From assembly GCA_017503785.1 (NCBI GenBank), contig JAFVSK010000011.1:1-64000 (forward strand): a DNA stretch of 64,000 nucleotides, in the 5' to 3' direction. The position numbers were made by a program, and so were the translations under genes. This DNA is from Clostridia bacterium. GTDB taxonomy: Bacteria > Bacillota > Clostridia > Oscillospirales > Acutalibacteraceae. Below are positions 34,851-42,360 of this stretch, in pieces (positions within the stretch are counted from its first letter, which is position 1; the number at the start of each line of letters is the position of its first letter). The notes below the pieces were generated by a model. It had not been told where the DNA came from, did not search any database, and saw only the letters and a list, made by a program, of their open reading frames with translations.

Positions 34851-35066
34851 TTATCTGTAAGGGTTTGGGTCATCTGTTATACCTGCCAGAAAATCAATGC
34901 TGGTTTTATAGAACTCTGCCAATTTTATAAACACGTCGATCGGAACATTCAACTTTCCAAGTTCATAATCCGAATAAGTCGTTTGATGAATTTTCAAATA
35001 ATTTGCCAACTGTTCCTGTGTTAGGTCGCGATCCTCACGCATATCCCGCAACCGCTTAAACAGCAT
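34851..35066 (-). CDS. XRE-family helix-turn-helix regulator
   Basis: 71 residues, a single HTH_3 domain: LFKRLRDMREDRDLTQEQLA then NYLKIHQTTYSDYELGKLNV and a third-helix region IDVFIKLAEFYKTSIDFLAG. This matches small Cro/CI-like repressors. The internal ATG at 35066 is 6 bases after GAGGTG; the longer frame is less suited. It is divergent from the SLOG gene, sharing an operator region with a 23-bp palindrome, so it is probably the repressor of that gene and of itself. Base composition here is richer in A+T than nearby genes. Confidence 0.92.
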   Translation of the reverse strand: MLFKRLRDMREDRDLTQEQLANYLKIHQTTYSDYELGKLNVPIDVFIKLAEFYKTSIDFLAGITDDPNPYR

Positions 35067-35112
35067 AATCATCACCTCGTAAAATGATTATGCCTTAAGG
35101 GGATATGCCTTA

Positions 35113-35141
35113 TTGACTTTTAAGGGAATTTCCCTTAAAAT
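35113..35141 (+). promoter_or_regulatory. SLOG gene promoter with palindromic operator in the spacer
   Basis: TTGACT and TAAAAT are 17 bases apart. The spacer and flanks form a palindrome: TTTTAAGGGAA, one base, TTCCCTTAAAA (35118-35140). A related half-site CCCCTTAAGG and a doubled TAAGGCATA lie nearer the XRE gene (35086-35112, minus strand). Confidence 0.75.
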
Positions 35142-35166
35142 ATTTGTTAAAAAAGGAGGGGCGGCT

Positions 35167-35622
35167 ATGAAAAGCTGTAGTTTTATAGGCCATCGAAATT
35201 GCCCACGCGAAATTAAAGAAGTCCTTGCTAATTCTGTGGAAGATCTCATCGTGAACAAAGACGTGCATCGTTTTTTTGTTGGAACGCAAGGAGGTTTTGA
35301 TAAGCTGGTATATGACGTGCTCTGTGAGTTGGAAGAAAAGTATGACATTCAAACCTTTGTTGTATTGGCTTATTTAAACCGCACCGAAAGTAACGATGAT
35401 TATGATCTCTCAAAATCAATCTTTCCGGATGAATTGACAAAAACTCCCCCACGCTTCGCCATAAGGAAAAGAAATTCTTTTATGATAGATACCTCTGATT
35501 ACATAATTACGTATTTAAATATTCCTTATTCTAATACGTATCGCCATATTGAAGAAGCAAAAAGGAAGAAAAAAAGCATTATCAATTTAGGCAATTTTGA
35601 TATCAGTAATATGTTATTATAA
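35167..35622 (+). CDS. SLOG-superfamily protein (DUF1273/YoqJ-like)
   Basis: 151 residues. The N-terminus CSFIGHRNCP, the FFVGTQGGFDKLVYDVLCELE segment and VVLAYLNRTE follow the SLOG (LOG/Smf-Rossmann) pattern in which the G-rich loop binds nucleotides; IRKRNSFMIDTSDYIITYLN matches the later region where such proteins mark a bound ligand. Functions of this subfamily are mostly unknown; relatives sense or process nucleotide messengers, or occur in phages. AAAGGAGGGGCGGCT precedes the ATG. A+T content is clearly higher than in gap or cwlD on either side, suggesting transfer. Confidence 0.75.
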   Translation: MKSCSFIGHRNCPREIKEVLANSVEDLIVNKDVHRFFVGTQGGFDKLVYDVLCELEEKYDIQTFVVLAYLNRTESNDDYDLSKSIFPDELTKTPPRFAIRKRNSFMIDTSDYIITYLNIPYSNTYRHIEEAKRKKKSIINLGNFDISNMLL

Positions 35623-35627
35623 AAAAA

Positions 35628-35653
35628 GCAGGCGCACCCGTGGGTGCGCCTGC
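35628..35653 (-). terminator. gap terminator
   Basis: GCAGGCGCACCC pairs with GGGTGCGCCTGC; on the minus strand seven T residues follow. It may also end the SLOG transcript, though it lacks a T run on the plus strand. Confidence 0.85.
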
Positions 35654-35669
35654 GGCTGTGTTGGTGAGA

Positions 35670-36689
35670 TTAGGCCAGCTCAGCGAAGTACTTGATGGTG
35701 CGAACCATCTGGCTGGTGTAGGAGTTCTCGTTGTCGTACCACGACACGACCTGTACCTGATAGGTATCGTCGTCGATCTTGGCAACCATGGTCTGGGTAG
35801 CATCGAACAGAGAACCGTAGCGGATACCGATAACGTCGGAGGATACGATCTGATCCTCGTTGTAGCCGTAGGACTCGGTAGCAGCAGCCTTCATCGCAGC
35901 GTTGATGCCCTCTTTGGTGACATCCTTGCCCTTAACAACGGCCACCAGGATGGTGGTGGAACCGGTGCAGGTGGGCACGCGCTGAGCGGAACCGATCAGC
36001 TTGCCGTTCAGTTCGGGGATAACCAGGCCGATAGCCTTAGCGGCACCGGTGGAGTTGGGAACGATGTTCTGCGCGCCGGCGCGAGCACGACGGAGGTCGC
36101 CCTTGCGGTGCGGGCCGTCCAGGATCATCTGATCACCGGTGTAAGCGTGCACGGTGGTCATGATACCGCTCTGGATGGGAGCGTAGTCGTTCAGAGCCTT
36201 CGCCATGGGAGCGAGGCAGTTGGTGGTGCAGGAAGCGGCCGAGATGATAGCATCGTCGGCAGTGAGGGTTTCGTGGTTGACGTTGAAAACGATGGTCTTC
36301 AGGTCGTTGCCGGCAGGAGCCGAGATAACCACTTTCTTAGCGCCGGCATCGATGTGAGCCTGGCTCTTTTCTTTGCTGCAATAGAAACCGGTGCACTCGA
36401 GAACAACGTCGACACCGATTTCGCCCCACGGAAGATCCGCAGCGTTTTTCTCGGCATAGATCTTGAGCACCTTGCCATCGACGGTGAGGGTACCCGCTTC
36501 GTCGTCAGCGGCCACGGTGTGACCGTCGTAACGACCCTGAGCGGTATCGTATTTCAAAAGATGTGCCAACATGCTGGGCTTGGTGAGGTCGTTGATTGCG
36601 ACGATCTCATAACCCTCGGCGCCGAACATCTGACGGAAAGCCAGACGACCGATGCGGCCAAAACCGTTAATTGCTACTTTGACTGCCAT
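35670..36689 (-). CDS. gap: glyceraldehyde-3-phosphate dehydrogenase
   Basis: Glycolytic NAD-dependent enzyme, 339 residues. N-terminal Rossmann loop [15 protein letters not shown], catalytic cysteine in [15 protein letters not shown], and the later catalytic region [16 protein letters not shown]. Start ATG preceded by GGAGGAATTTACT. It stands alone between a promoter and terminator, without pgk or tpi beside it. The promoter carries an inverted repeat in its spacer. Confidence 0.98.
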   Translation of the reverse strand: MAVKVAINGFGRIGRLAFRQMFGAEGYEIVAINDLTKPSMLAHLLKYDTAQGRYDGHTVAADDEAGTLTVDGKVLKIYAEKNAADLPWGEIGVDVVLECTGFYCSKEKSQAHIDAGAKKVVISAPAGNDLKTIVFNVNHETLTADDAIISAASCTTNCLAPMAKALNDYAPIQSGIMTTVHAYTGDQMILDGPHRKGDLRRARAGAQNIVPNSTGAAKAIGLVIPELNGKLIGSAQRVPTCTGSTTILVAVVKGKDVTKEGINAAMKAAATESYGYNEDQIVSSDVIGIRYGSLFDATQTMVAKIDDDTYQVQVVSWYDNENSYTSQMVRTIKYFAELA

Positions 36690-36723
36690 AGTAAATTCCT
36701 CCAATTAATTATAATCTTTTCTT

Positions 36724-36752
36724 ATATTACCACCGTTTGCACGGTTTTTCAA
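36724..36752 (-). promoter_or_regulatory. gap promoter with inverted repeat in the spacer
   Basis: On the minus strand TTGAAA and TAATAT are 17 bases apart. The spacer contains ACCGT-GCAA-ACGGT (36732-36745), a possible operator. Confidence 0.65.
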
Positions 36753-36789
36753 GAACTTTGATAAAATTTTAACTACTAATTCGTAATTT

Positions 36790-37794
36790 TTACCGCTCGC
36801 CGTTCAAGATCTCATTGATAATCTCTTCCAGTTCCAATGGTTTGCGTTTTTCCTCCGGCACAACCTCATCATCCTCTTCGGATTCCTCCGACTCGGCGAG
36901 GTCGTCTTCATTGAGCAAAAACGACGGTTCTTCCTCGTTTTCGGGCTGTTCCTCGACGGAATCTTCCTCTGCCGCTTCTTCCTCTTCTTCGGGAAGCGGG
37001 GGCACAGCTTCGCCCTCACCGAACAGCTGGCCAACTGCCCACGCTGCAGCCAGCAGCGCTACTGCAAAATCGGGGGCTGCAATGAGCGACGTGGCATCAA
37101 ACACTTCCGTGTTTTGCATCACCAAAGAAGCAACCCGCGTAACGCAGGCGGAAACGCCCAAAATGCCCGTGCACAGCGCTATCGGAACGGCAAAGCGCGG
37201 CGTTTTTTCCTCGACACCCGATACATACCGTGCAAACACCAGCAGGAACAGCATTTCAAACAGCAGCAACGCCACTTCGTTTAAACTGCGGAAGCGATTG
37301 ATGGCGCTGGTAAATGAGGTCATATACCAAATAAGGCGCGCCCACATCCACACGACGGGCAACAAAGCTACCCCCACAAATTGCGTGCGATCGACCGTGC
37401 GGTTGAAAAACCAGCGCACACCGATGACGGCCAGCACCGCACCGCCGCCGATGCCGCCGCCGATCAGCAAAAACAACAGGATCTTGCTCATGACCGTAAG
37501 GGTGAGCGGCTGAGGGTAGGGATAAATACCTTTTAACAGATCGAGTCCGTCGGTTAACGCACTGACTGCCAGCGCCATACCCGTTACGGCGGTAAGAGCT
37601 GCCGTAACCGTGGCGAGGCCGCCCGTTACCGAGCGCGACTCCCGCGGCTTGATACCGCACAAGAGGAACGTTGCCACGGCCGCAACCGCTGCCACGCACA
37701 ACGCAGCCACCGAAGCACCGTTCAGTCGCAGCACCAACAGCACTATGGTTGCACCGATAGCGCAGGTGACGGCGCCGTAGTATCGCTTTTGCAT
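36790..37794 (-). CDS. membrane protein with acidic C-terminal tail, unknown function
   Basis: 334 residues. About seven hydrophobic segments in residues 1-255, then an 80-residue tail dominated by Glu and Asp (PLPEEEEEAAEEDSVEEQPENEEE, given here in part) and closing with the amphipathic ELEEIINEILNGER. No family recognised. AAGGAGG precedes the ATG and a TACAAT -10 with TTGATT 16 bases upstream lies further up. It stands 100 bases downstream of nothing on the same strand, so appears monocistronic. Confidence 0.75.
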   Translation of the reverse strand: MQKRYYGAVTCAIGATIVLLVLRLNGASVAALCVAAVAAVATFLLCGIKPRESRSVTGGLATVTAALTAVTGMALAVSALTDGLDLLKGIYPYPQPLTLTVMSKILLFLLIGGGIGGGAVLAVIGVRWFFNRTVDRTQFVGVALLPVVWMWARLIWYMTSFTSAINRFRSLNEVALLLFEMLFLLVFARYVSGVEEKTPRFAVPIALCTGILGVSACVTRVASLVMQNTEVFDATSLIAAPDFAVALLAAAWAVGQLFGEGEAVPPLPEEEEEAAEEDSVEEQPENEEEPSFLLNEDDLAESEESEEDDEVVPEEKRKPLELEEIINEILNGER

Positions 37795-37947
37795 ACGCGT
37801 GTTCCTCCTTACGATTTCTTTACATGATAGTATTGTACCATAAATTTCCGAAAAATCAACTGCGGTTTATCAATGCTTGGCAAATACGATGGTCTTTTTT
37901 ATTCTCGACCTGCATACCTTAAAACGGACAAGGTAGGAGGATGACGT

Positions 37948-38916
37948 ATGAAATCGTTTTTTTCGTTATGTGTACTGTGCTATGCGCTGTTTTTGGTGTT
38001 GCCGTTGCCGTTTTTAACGCTATCGGCCACGCCCGACAACGAGGACAAGCCCACCGAAACAGCACCCACCACCGTTCCCACCGACGCAAAAGAGGAAACG
38101 GCGGTGTTTAACGTGCTGGATGCGGCGGCAGGCGTGGTGTACACCTTTACCGAACGCGATTTTTTGATCTATACGGTGGCGGCCGAAATGCCCGCCTCGT
38201 ATCCCGAGGAAGCGTTGAAGGCACAGGCGGTGGCGGCGTACACGTATTACACCTATCAGAAAAACCGCAAGCTAGACGGCTTGCAGGGTGCCGATTTTTC
38301 TGATGCGCCGTCCTTTCCCGAGGCGTATTCTCCCGAAGCCCTGCAAAGCCGCTGGGGTGACGAGTATCAAGCCTATTTAAAAAAGATCGCCGCGGCCGTG
38401 GATGCGGTGGCCGGCGAGCTGATACAATACGAGGGCCGCCCCATTTTTGCCGCCTACCACAGCTGCAATAACGGCCGCACAGCCTCTTCAAAAACGGTGT
38501 GGGATACCGACTACGCCTACCTGCAATCGGTAGTCAGCAGCGGCGATACGCTTTGTCCTACACTTCATTCCACCGTGACGGTAACCGATGCCGAGCTTGC
38601 CGCTGCTTTTCCAAAACAAGCACTGACGGGAGATGCCTCCACGTGGATCGGCGAGCCAACGTGTGCCGAGGATGGGACGGTAACAGCGATCGCTATCGGC
38701 GGGGAAACCCTATCCGGCCGCGAGGTGCGTTCGGCCTTGGGGCTGCGTTCGGCCTGCTTTACCGTAACGCGGGGCGACGGCGGCTTTACCTTTGCGGTGC
38801 AAGGCTACGGTCACGGTGTGGGCATGAGCCAATACGGTGCCAAGACGATGGCCGAGCAAGGATTTACGTACAGGGAGATCCTACAGCACTATTATACGGG
38901 CGTTACGGTGGGATAA
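37948..38916 (+). CDS. spoIID: SpoIID/LytB-type lytic transglycosylase
   Basis: 322 residues with an N-terminal hydrophobic segment (CVLCYALFLVLPLPFLTL) acting as signal or anchor. The SpoIID domain is clear: FLIYTVAAEMPASYPEEALKAQAVAAYTY, SCNNGRTASS, and the C-terminal signature GYGHGVGMSQYGA. In spore formers SpoIID cleaves glycan during engulfment, working with SpoIIP and SpoIIM. Some SpoIID-like proteins act elsewhere in the wall, so the sporulation role is likely but not certain. GTAGGAGGATGACGT precedes the ATG. No partner genes adjoin it. Confidence 0.9.
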   Translation: MKSFFSLCVLCYALFLVLPLPFLTLSATPDNEDKPTETAPTTVPTDAKEETAVFNVLDAAAGVVYTFTERDFLIYTVAAEMPASYPEEALKAQAVAAYTYYTYQKNRKLDGLQGADFSDAPSFPEAYSPEALQSRWGDEYQAYLKKIAAAVDAVAGELIQYEGRPIFAAYHSCNNGRTASSKTVWDTDYAYLQSVVSSGDTLCPTLHSTVTVTDAELAAAFPKQALTGDASTWIGEPTCAEDGTVTAIAIGGETLSGREVRSALGLRSACFTVTRGDGGFTFAVQGYGHGVGMSQYGAKTMAEQGFTYREILQHYYTGVTVG

Positions 38917-38926
38917 CCTCAAACAA

Positions 38927-38958
38927 AAAAGCAGGGCCTCAAACGAGGCCCTGCTTTT
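38927..38958. terminator. bidirectional terminator between spoIID and the 140-residue membrane protein gene
   Basis: AAAAGCAGGGCCTC pairs with GAGGCCCTGCTTTT. The stop codon of the convergent minus-strand gene overlaps its right arm. Confidence 0.88.
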
Positions 38959-39379
38959 ATTTTGCACGCTTGCGGCGCTTCTTGCGAATGAAGAACCCGA
39001 GCACGATCACCGCGCGTGTGACTACCAGCGACAGCATGTACACACCGATGAGCGTGGTCATCGCCGCATAATCGCCCTCCAGCATCGGGCGGTGAGGAAA
39101 AATCGCCCAACCAAACACGCTGCTGTAAACGATCCACGCAGGCAGCATGACCGCATAGGCAAAAACGCCGAGTACATATTTTTTAAGCTTCATGCCGGGA
39201 TAGCGACGCATCAAAAAGAAAAACCCAACCGCCGAGGCCAGCACACCAACCGTCGGCACGGCGATGCGCAGCCACGCGTGTGCGGCATACGCCGAGGAAG
39301 CGGCAAAATCCCACACCACGATCTGTAACGCGCCGCAGAGAATCCCTTCGATCATAAACCAAACATGACTTTTTTTCAT
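38957..39379 (-). CDS. four-helix membrane protein, unknown function
   Basis: 140 residues starting MKKSHVWFMIEGIL. Four hydrophobic helices and a basic end (RKKRRKRAK). AAAGGA lies 9 bases before the ATG. No family recognised; size and topology resemble many small uncharacterised Bacillota membrane proteins. It lies between two converging or diverging accessory genes with its own leader. Confidence 0.72.
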   Translation of the reverse strand: MKKSHVWFMIEGILCGALQIVVWDFAASSAYAAHAWLRIAVPTVGVLASAVGFFFLMRRYPGMKLKKYVLGVFAYAVMLPAWIVYSSVFGWAIFPHRPMLEGDYAAMTTLIGVYMLSLVVTRAVIVLGFFIRKKRRKRAK

Positions 39380-39416
39380 AGCCGTTTTCCTTTCCGCCTT
39401 GCCACTCAAAAAAAAC

Positions 39417-39445
39417 TAGACTTATTGTACTGCGTTTGCTATACT
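39417..39445 (+). promoter_or_regulatory. promoter of the GH78 gene
   Basis: TAGACT and TATACT are separated by 17 bases; the ATG follows 28 bases later. Confidence 0.55.
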
Positions 39446-39473
39446 GGTGTCAAGAAGAAAGCGAGGGGTAGTT

Positions 39474-41630
39474 ATGCTGCAGCAAGCGCATTGGATCAGC
39501 GATCCGTTGGGTGACCGTGAGGTGTGCCCTCTGTTCAGATGTGAATTTACGGTGGATAAGCCTGTACAGCGTGCCGTATTATACGCTTCGGCGCGTGGTG
39601 CCTACGAAGCCTTCTTGAGCGGCAAGCGCTTGGGCGAACAGGTGCTCACACCGGGCTGCACTGTTTTTGAAAAGCGTGTGCAATATCAAGAATACGATAT
39701 CACCGCGCTGATCGGCAAACAGAACACCTTACTCATTCGCCTGGCCGGCGGCTGGTACAAAGGAAAGATCGCCTCGGAAGAGGTTCCCTGGCGCTCGTTC
39801 ACCGACGAGGTGAAGCAACGCACCGGCGCCGTTATTGCGGCGGTGGTGCTGCACTTTGCCGACGGCAGCACGCACACCCTCGTCACCGATGAAACCTGGA
39901 AGGTGGCCGACAGCGAGCTGCGCTTTTGCGATCTGTACGACGGTATGGTGTACGACGCCACCGTCACCCCTTGCTTTGATCGATATGCGGTTATTAACCA
40001 AAACGATGACCGTTCCGTGCTGATACCGCAGCAAGGTGAGCCCATCGTCACCCACGAACGGTTGGCGCCCATTGAGGTCATTCACACACCAAAAGGGGAA
40101 ACGGTGTTGGATTTCGGGCAAAACCTCACCGGCACGGTGGCGTTGTCCTTAACGGCGCATGCGGGCGACAAGGTGTCGCTGTCTTTTGCTGAAATTTTAG
40201 ACGGTGACGGTAATTTTTATAACGCGAACTACCGTACCGCCAAGTGCTTATACAAATACACCTGCACCGAGGGTGCGCAGGAGTTTATGCCCACGCTGAC
40301 CTTTTACGGCTTTCGCTACGTGCGTATCAACACCGCTCCCACAAGTGACCCCGCAGCATTTACGGCCGTGGTTATCCACAGTCGGTTGAAGCGAACGGGA
40401 CATTTTGAATGCTCCGATCCGTTGGTGAATCAGCTGTACAGCAACGTTATTTGGGGACAGCGCGGCAATTATCTCGACATTCCCACCGACTGCCCGCAGC
40501 GCGACGAGCGCTTGGGCTGGACGGGCGATGCGCAGGTGTTTATCCGTGCTGCAGCGTACAATTTTGATGTGCAAACCTTTTTTCGCAAATGGTTGACGGA
40601 TATGCGCGATTCCCAACGTGAAAGCGGCGGTATTCCCGTAACCGTGCCCGACGTAACGGCCGACGGCGATTATTTTGCCGCCGCGTGGAGCGATGCGGTG
40701 GCCATTATTCCGTGGGAACTGTATCGCACCTACGGTAACGATGAATTTATGCGGCTGTTGTTCCCTGCGATGAAGCGCTGGATCAACTACGTTGCCAAAA
40801 CCTCGCCCTCGTACCCGCTGTGGACCGACCATTTCCAGTACGGCGACTGGCTGGGTCTGGACGCCCCCTACGGCAGCTACCGCGGTGCCAGCCGCGAGGA
40901 TCTGGTGTCTACCGCCTTTTTTGCGCACACCACAAAGCTGGTCTGCCGCATTGGACAATTGCTGGGCGAGGACATCAGCCGCTATGAAGCCATGGCAAAT
41001 GAGATTACCGTTGCGTTTAAAAAGAAATTCGACGGCGATTTTCGCACCCAGACCGAGCACGTGCTGGCGTTGCATTTTGAATTGACCGACCATCCCGTTG
41101 CTACGGCCGCTTCACTGGCGGCCTTGGTGGAAAAAGACGGCGTGCAGCTGCGCACCGGTTTTGTGGGAACACCGTATATTCTGCACGAGCTGAAACGCTT
41201 TGGCTATACGGATCTCGCGTATCAGCTGCTACTGCGCCGCGACTATCCCTCGTGGCTATATCCCGTCACGCAGGGTGCTACCACCATTTGGGAGCACTGG
41301 GATAACATCCGCCCCGACGGTACGCTGTGGTCGACGGATATGAACTCGTTTAACCACTACGCCTACGGTGCGGTGGCCGATTGGCTGTACGGCGTGTGCG
41401 CCGGTATCAATCCCGACGAGCCGGGCTACGCCTCCGTGCGCTTTACCCCCACCCCCACCGAGCGGCTGGACTATGCTGCGGCCTCGCTGGAAACCGCCTA
41501 CGGCACCGTGGCTTCACGCTGGTGGCGCGAGGACGGCGTGGTGCATTATGAGCTGACCACACCGCGGCCGGCAACAGCGGTTCTGGACGGAAAGCTTTAC
41601 GAGCTGGCACCCGGTATTCACCGCTTTTAA
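39474..41630 (+). CDS. alpha-L-rhamnosidase, glycoside hydrolase family 78
   Basis: 718 residues without a signal peptide, so probably cytoplasmic, releasing rhamnose from imported plant or bacterial saccharides by inversion. Order: N-terminal beta domain (AHWISDP, YEAFLSGKRLG), a second beta domain (VLDFGQNLTGTVAL, YRTAKCLYKYTC), then the (alpha/alpha)6 barrel with the family motif DCPQRDERLGWTGDAQVF holding catalytic acidic residues, TIWEHWDNIRPDG, and a C-terminal beta domain. GAGGGG precedes the ATG at residue MLQQAHW. No sugar transporter or rhamnose genes adjoin it, which is unusual. Confidence 0.93.
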   Translation: MLQQAHWISDPLGDREVCPLFRCEFTVDKPVQRAVLYASARGAYEAFLSGKRLGEQVLTPGCTVFEKRVQYQEYDITALIGKQNTLLIRLAGGWYKGKIASEEVPWRSFTDEVKQRTGAVIAAVVLHFADGSTHTLVTDETWKVADSELRFCDLYDGMVYDATVTPCFDRYAVINQNDDRSVLIPQQGEPIVTHERLAPIEVIHTPKGETVLDFGQNLTGTVALSLTAHAGDKVSLSFAEILDGDGNFYNANYRTAKCLYKYTCTEGAQEFMPTLTFYGFRYVRINTAPTSDPAAFTAVVIHSRLKRTGHFECSDPLVNQLYSNVIWGQRGNYLDIPTDCPQRDERLGWTGDAQVFIRAAAYNFDVQTFFRKWLTDMRDSQRESGGIPVTVPDVTADGDYFAAAWSDAVAIIPWELYRTYGNDEFMRLLFPAMKRWINYVAKTSPSYPLWTDHFQYGDWLGLDAPYGSYRGASREDLVSTAFFAHTTKLVCRIGQLLGEDISRYEAMANEITVAFKKKFDGDFRTQTEHVLALHFELTDHPVATAASLAALVEKDGVQLRTGFVGTPYILHELKRFGYTDLAYQLLLRRDYPSWLYPVTQGATTIWEHWDNIRPDGTLWSTDMNSFNHYAYGAVADWLYGVCAGINPDEPGYASVRFTPTPTERLDYAAASLETAYGTVASRWWREDGVVHYELTTPRPATAVLDGKLYELAPGIHRF

Positions 41631-41639
41631 GTAACAAAA

Positions 41640-41662
41640 AACGCCGCCCGATGGGCGGCGTT
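41640..41662. terminator. bidirectional terminator between the GH78 gene and pduL
   Basis: AACGCCGCCC and GGGCGGCGTT enclose a 3-base loop, with T or A runs on both sides. Confidence 0.9.
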
Positions 41663-41674
41663 TTCTTTATGTTC

Positions 41675-42250
41675 TTATTTAATGAGGGTGCCCATGGTGC
41701 CGGGGCCGGCGCAGGCAGCGTTGGATTCGTCGGTGTCGATATGCATGGCCAGCGCAAACTTTTCGCTGACACGAACCACCACGTCACCAAAGGTGAGGGC
41801 GCGACCGTCGGTTTCCACCTGAACGCTGACAACGTCCTTATCCTTTACGTCGAACTCTGCTGCATCGGCAGGAGTCATGTGAATGTGGCGCTTCGCAGCA
41901 ATAACACCCTCGGTGAGCTCTACCTCGCCGCAGGGGCCAACCAGCTTACAAGCACCGGTACCGGCAATGTCGCCCGATTCACGAATGGGCGCAACCACGC
42001 CGATGGAGCGAGCGTCGGTGAGCGAGATCTCTACCTGCGAGGCAGGACGCGTGGGGCCGAGAATGCTGACACCGGCCAGAGTCTTCTTGGGGCCGACAAC
42101 GTCTACACGCTCGGTGCAGGCAAACTGACCGGGCTGGGACAGATCTTTTTTTGCCGTAAGCTCGTAGCCCTTGCCGAACAGAATGTCCAGATGCTCACGG
42201 CTGACGTGAACGTGACGAGCCGAAGTTTCTACTAAAATTTGTTTTGACAT
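41675..42250 (-). CDS. pduL: phosphate propanoyltransferase PduL
   Basis: 191 residues. PduL replaces Pta, interconverting acyl-CoA and acyl-phosphate. Two beta-barrel halves are visible with zinc-ligand histidines in SARHVHVSREHL and AAKRHIHMTPADA, and the GTRPASQVEIS-like ILGPTRPASQVE segment. No microcompartment shell proteins are nearby and the N-terminus lacks an obvious encapsulation helix, so it is likely a cytosolic phosphotransacetylase for acetate metabolism. AGAGGTG precedes the ATG. Own promoter and terminator. Confidence 0.95.
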   Translation of the reverse strand: MSKQILVETSARHVHVSREHLDILFGKGYELTAKKDLSQPGQFACTERVDVVGPKKTLAGVSILGPTRPASQVEISLTDARSIGVVAPIRESGDIAGTGACKLVGPCGEVELTEGVIAAKRHIHMTPADAAEFDVKDKDVVSVQVETDGRALTFGDVVVRVSEKFALAMHIDTDESNAACAGPGTMGTLIK

Positions 42251-42284
42251 AATTAGCACCTCTTATACAATTTTCTACCAATTA

Positions 42285-42313
42285 ACTTTACCACTCCCCA
42301 CAAGGTTTGTCAA
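42285..42313 (-). promoter_or_regulatory. pduL promoter
   Basis: On the minus strand TTGACA and TAAAGT are separated by 17 bases. Confidence 0.7.
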
Positions 42314-42328
42314 GGCGCAGAAACGAAA

Positions 42329-42356
42329 ACGGCTCCTCTCGGCAAAGAGGAGCCGT
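42329..42356 (-). terminator. terminator of the cell-wall-binding repeat gene
   Basis: ACGGCTCCTCT and AGAGGAGCCGT form a stem; the minus-strand tail is TTTTCGTTTC. It lies just beyond the stop codon. Confidence 0.85.
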
Positions 42357-42360
42357 GCGA

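Noticed and set aside
37860..37947. Sigma-E promoter before spoIID (GCATACCTT as -10)
   Set aside because: The -10 is partly convincing, but no -35 at the right distance was found.
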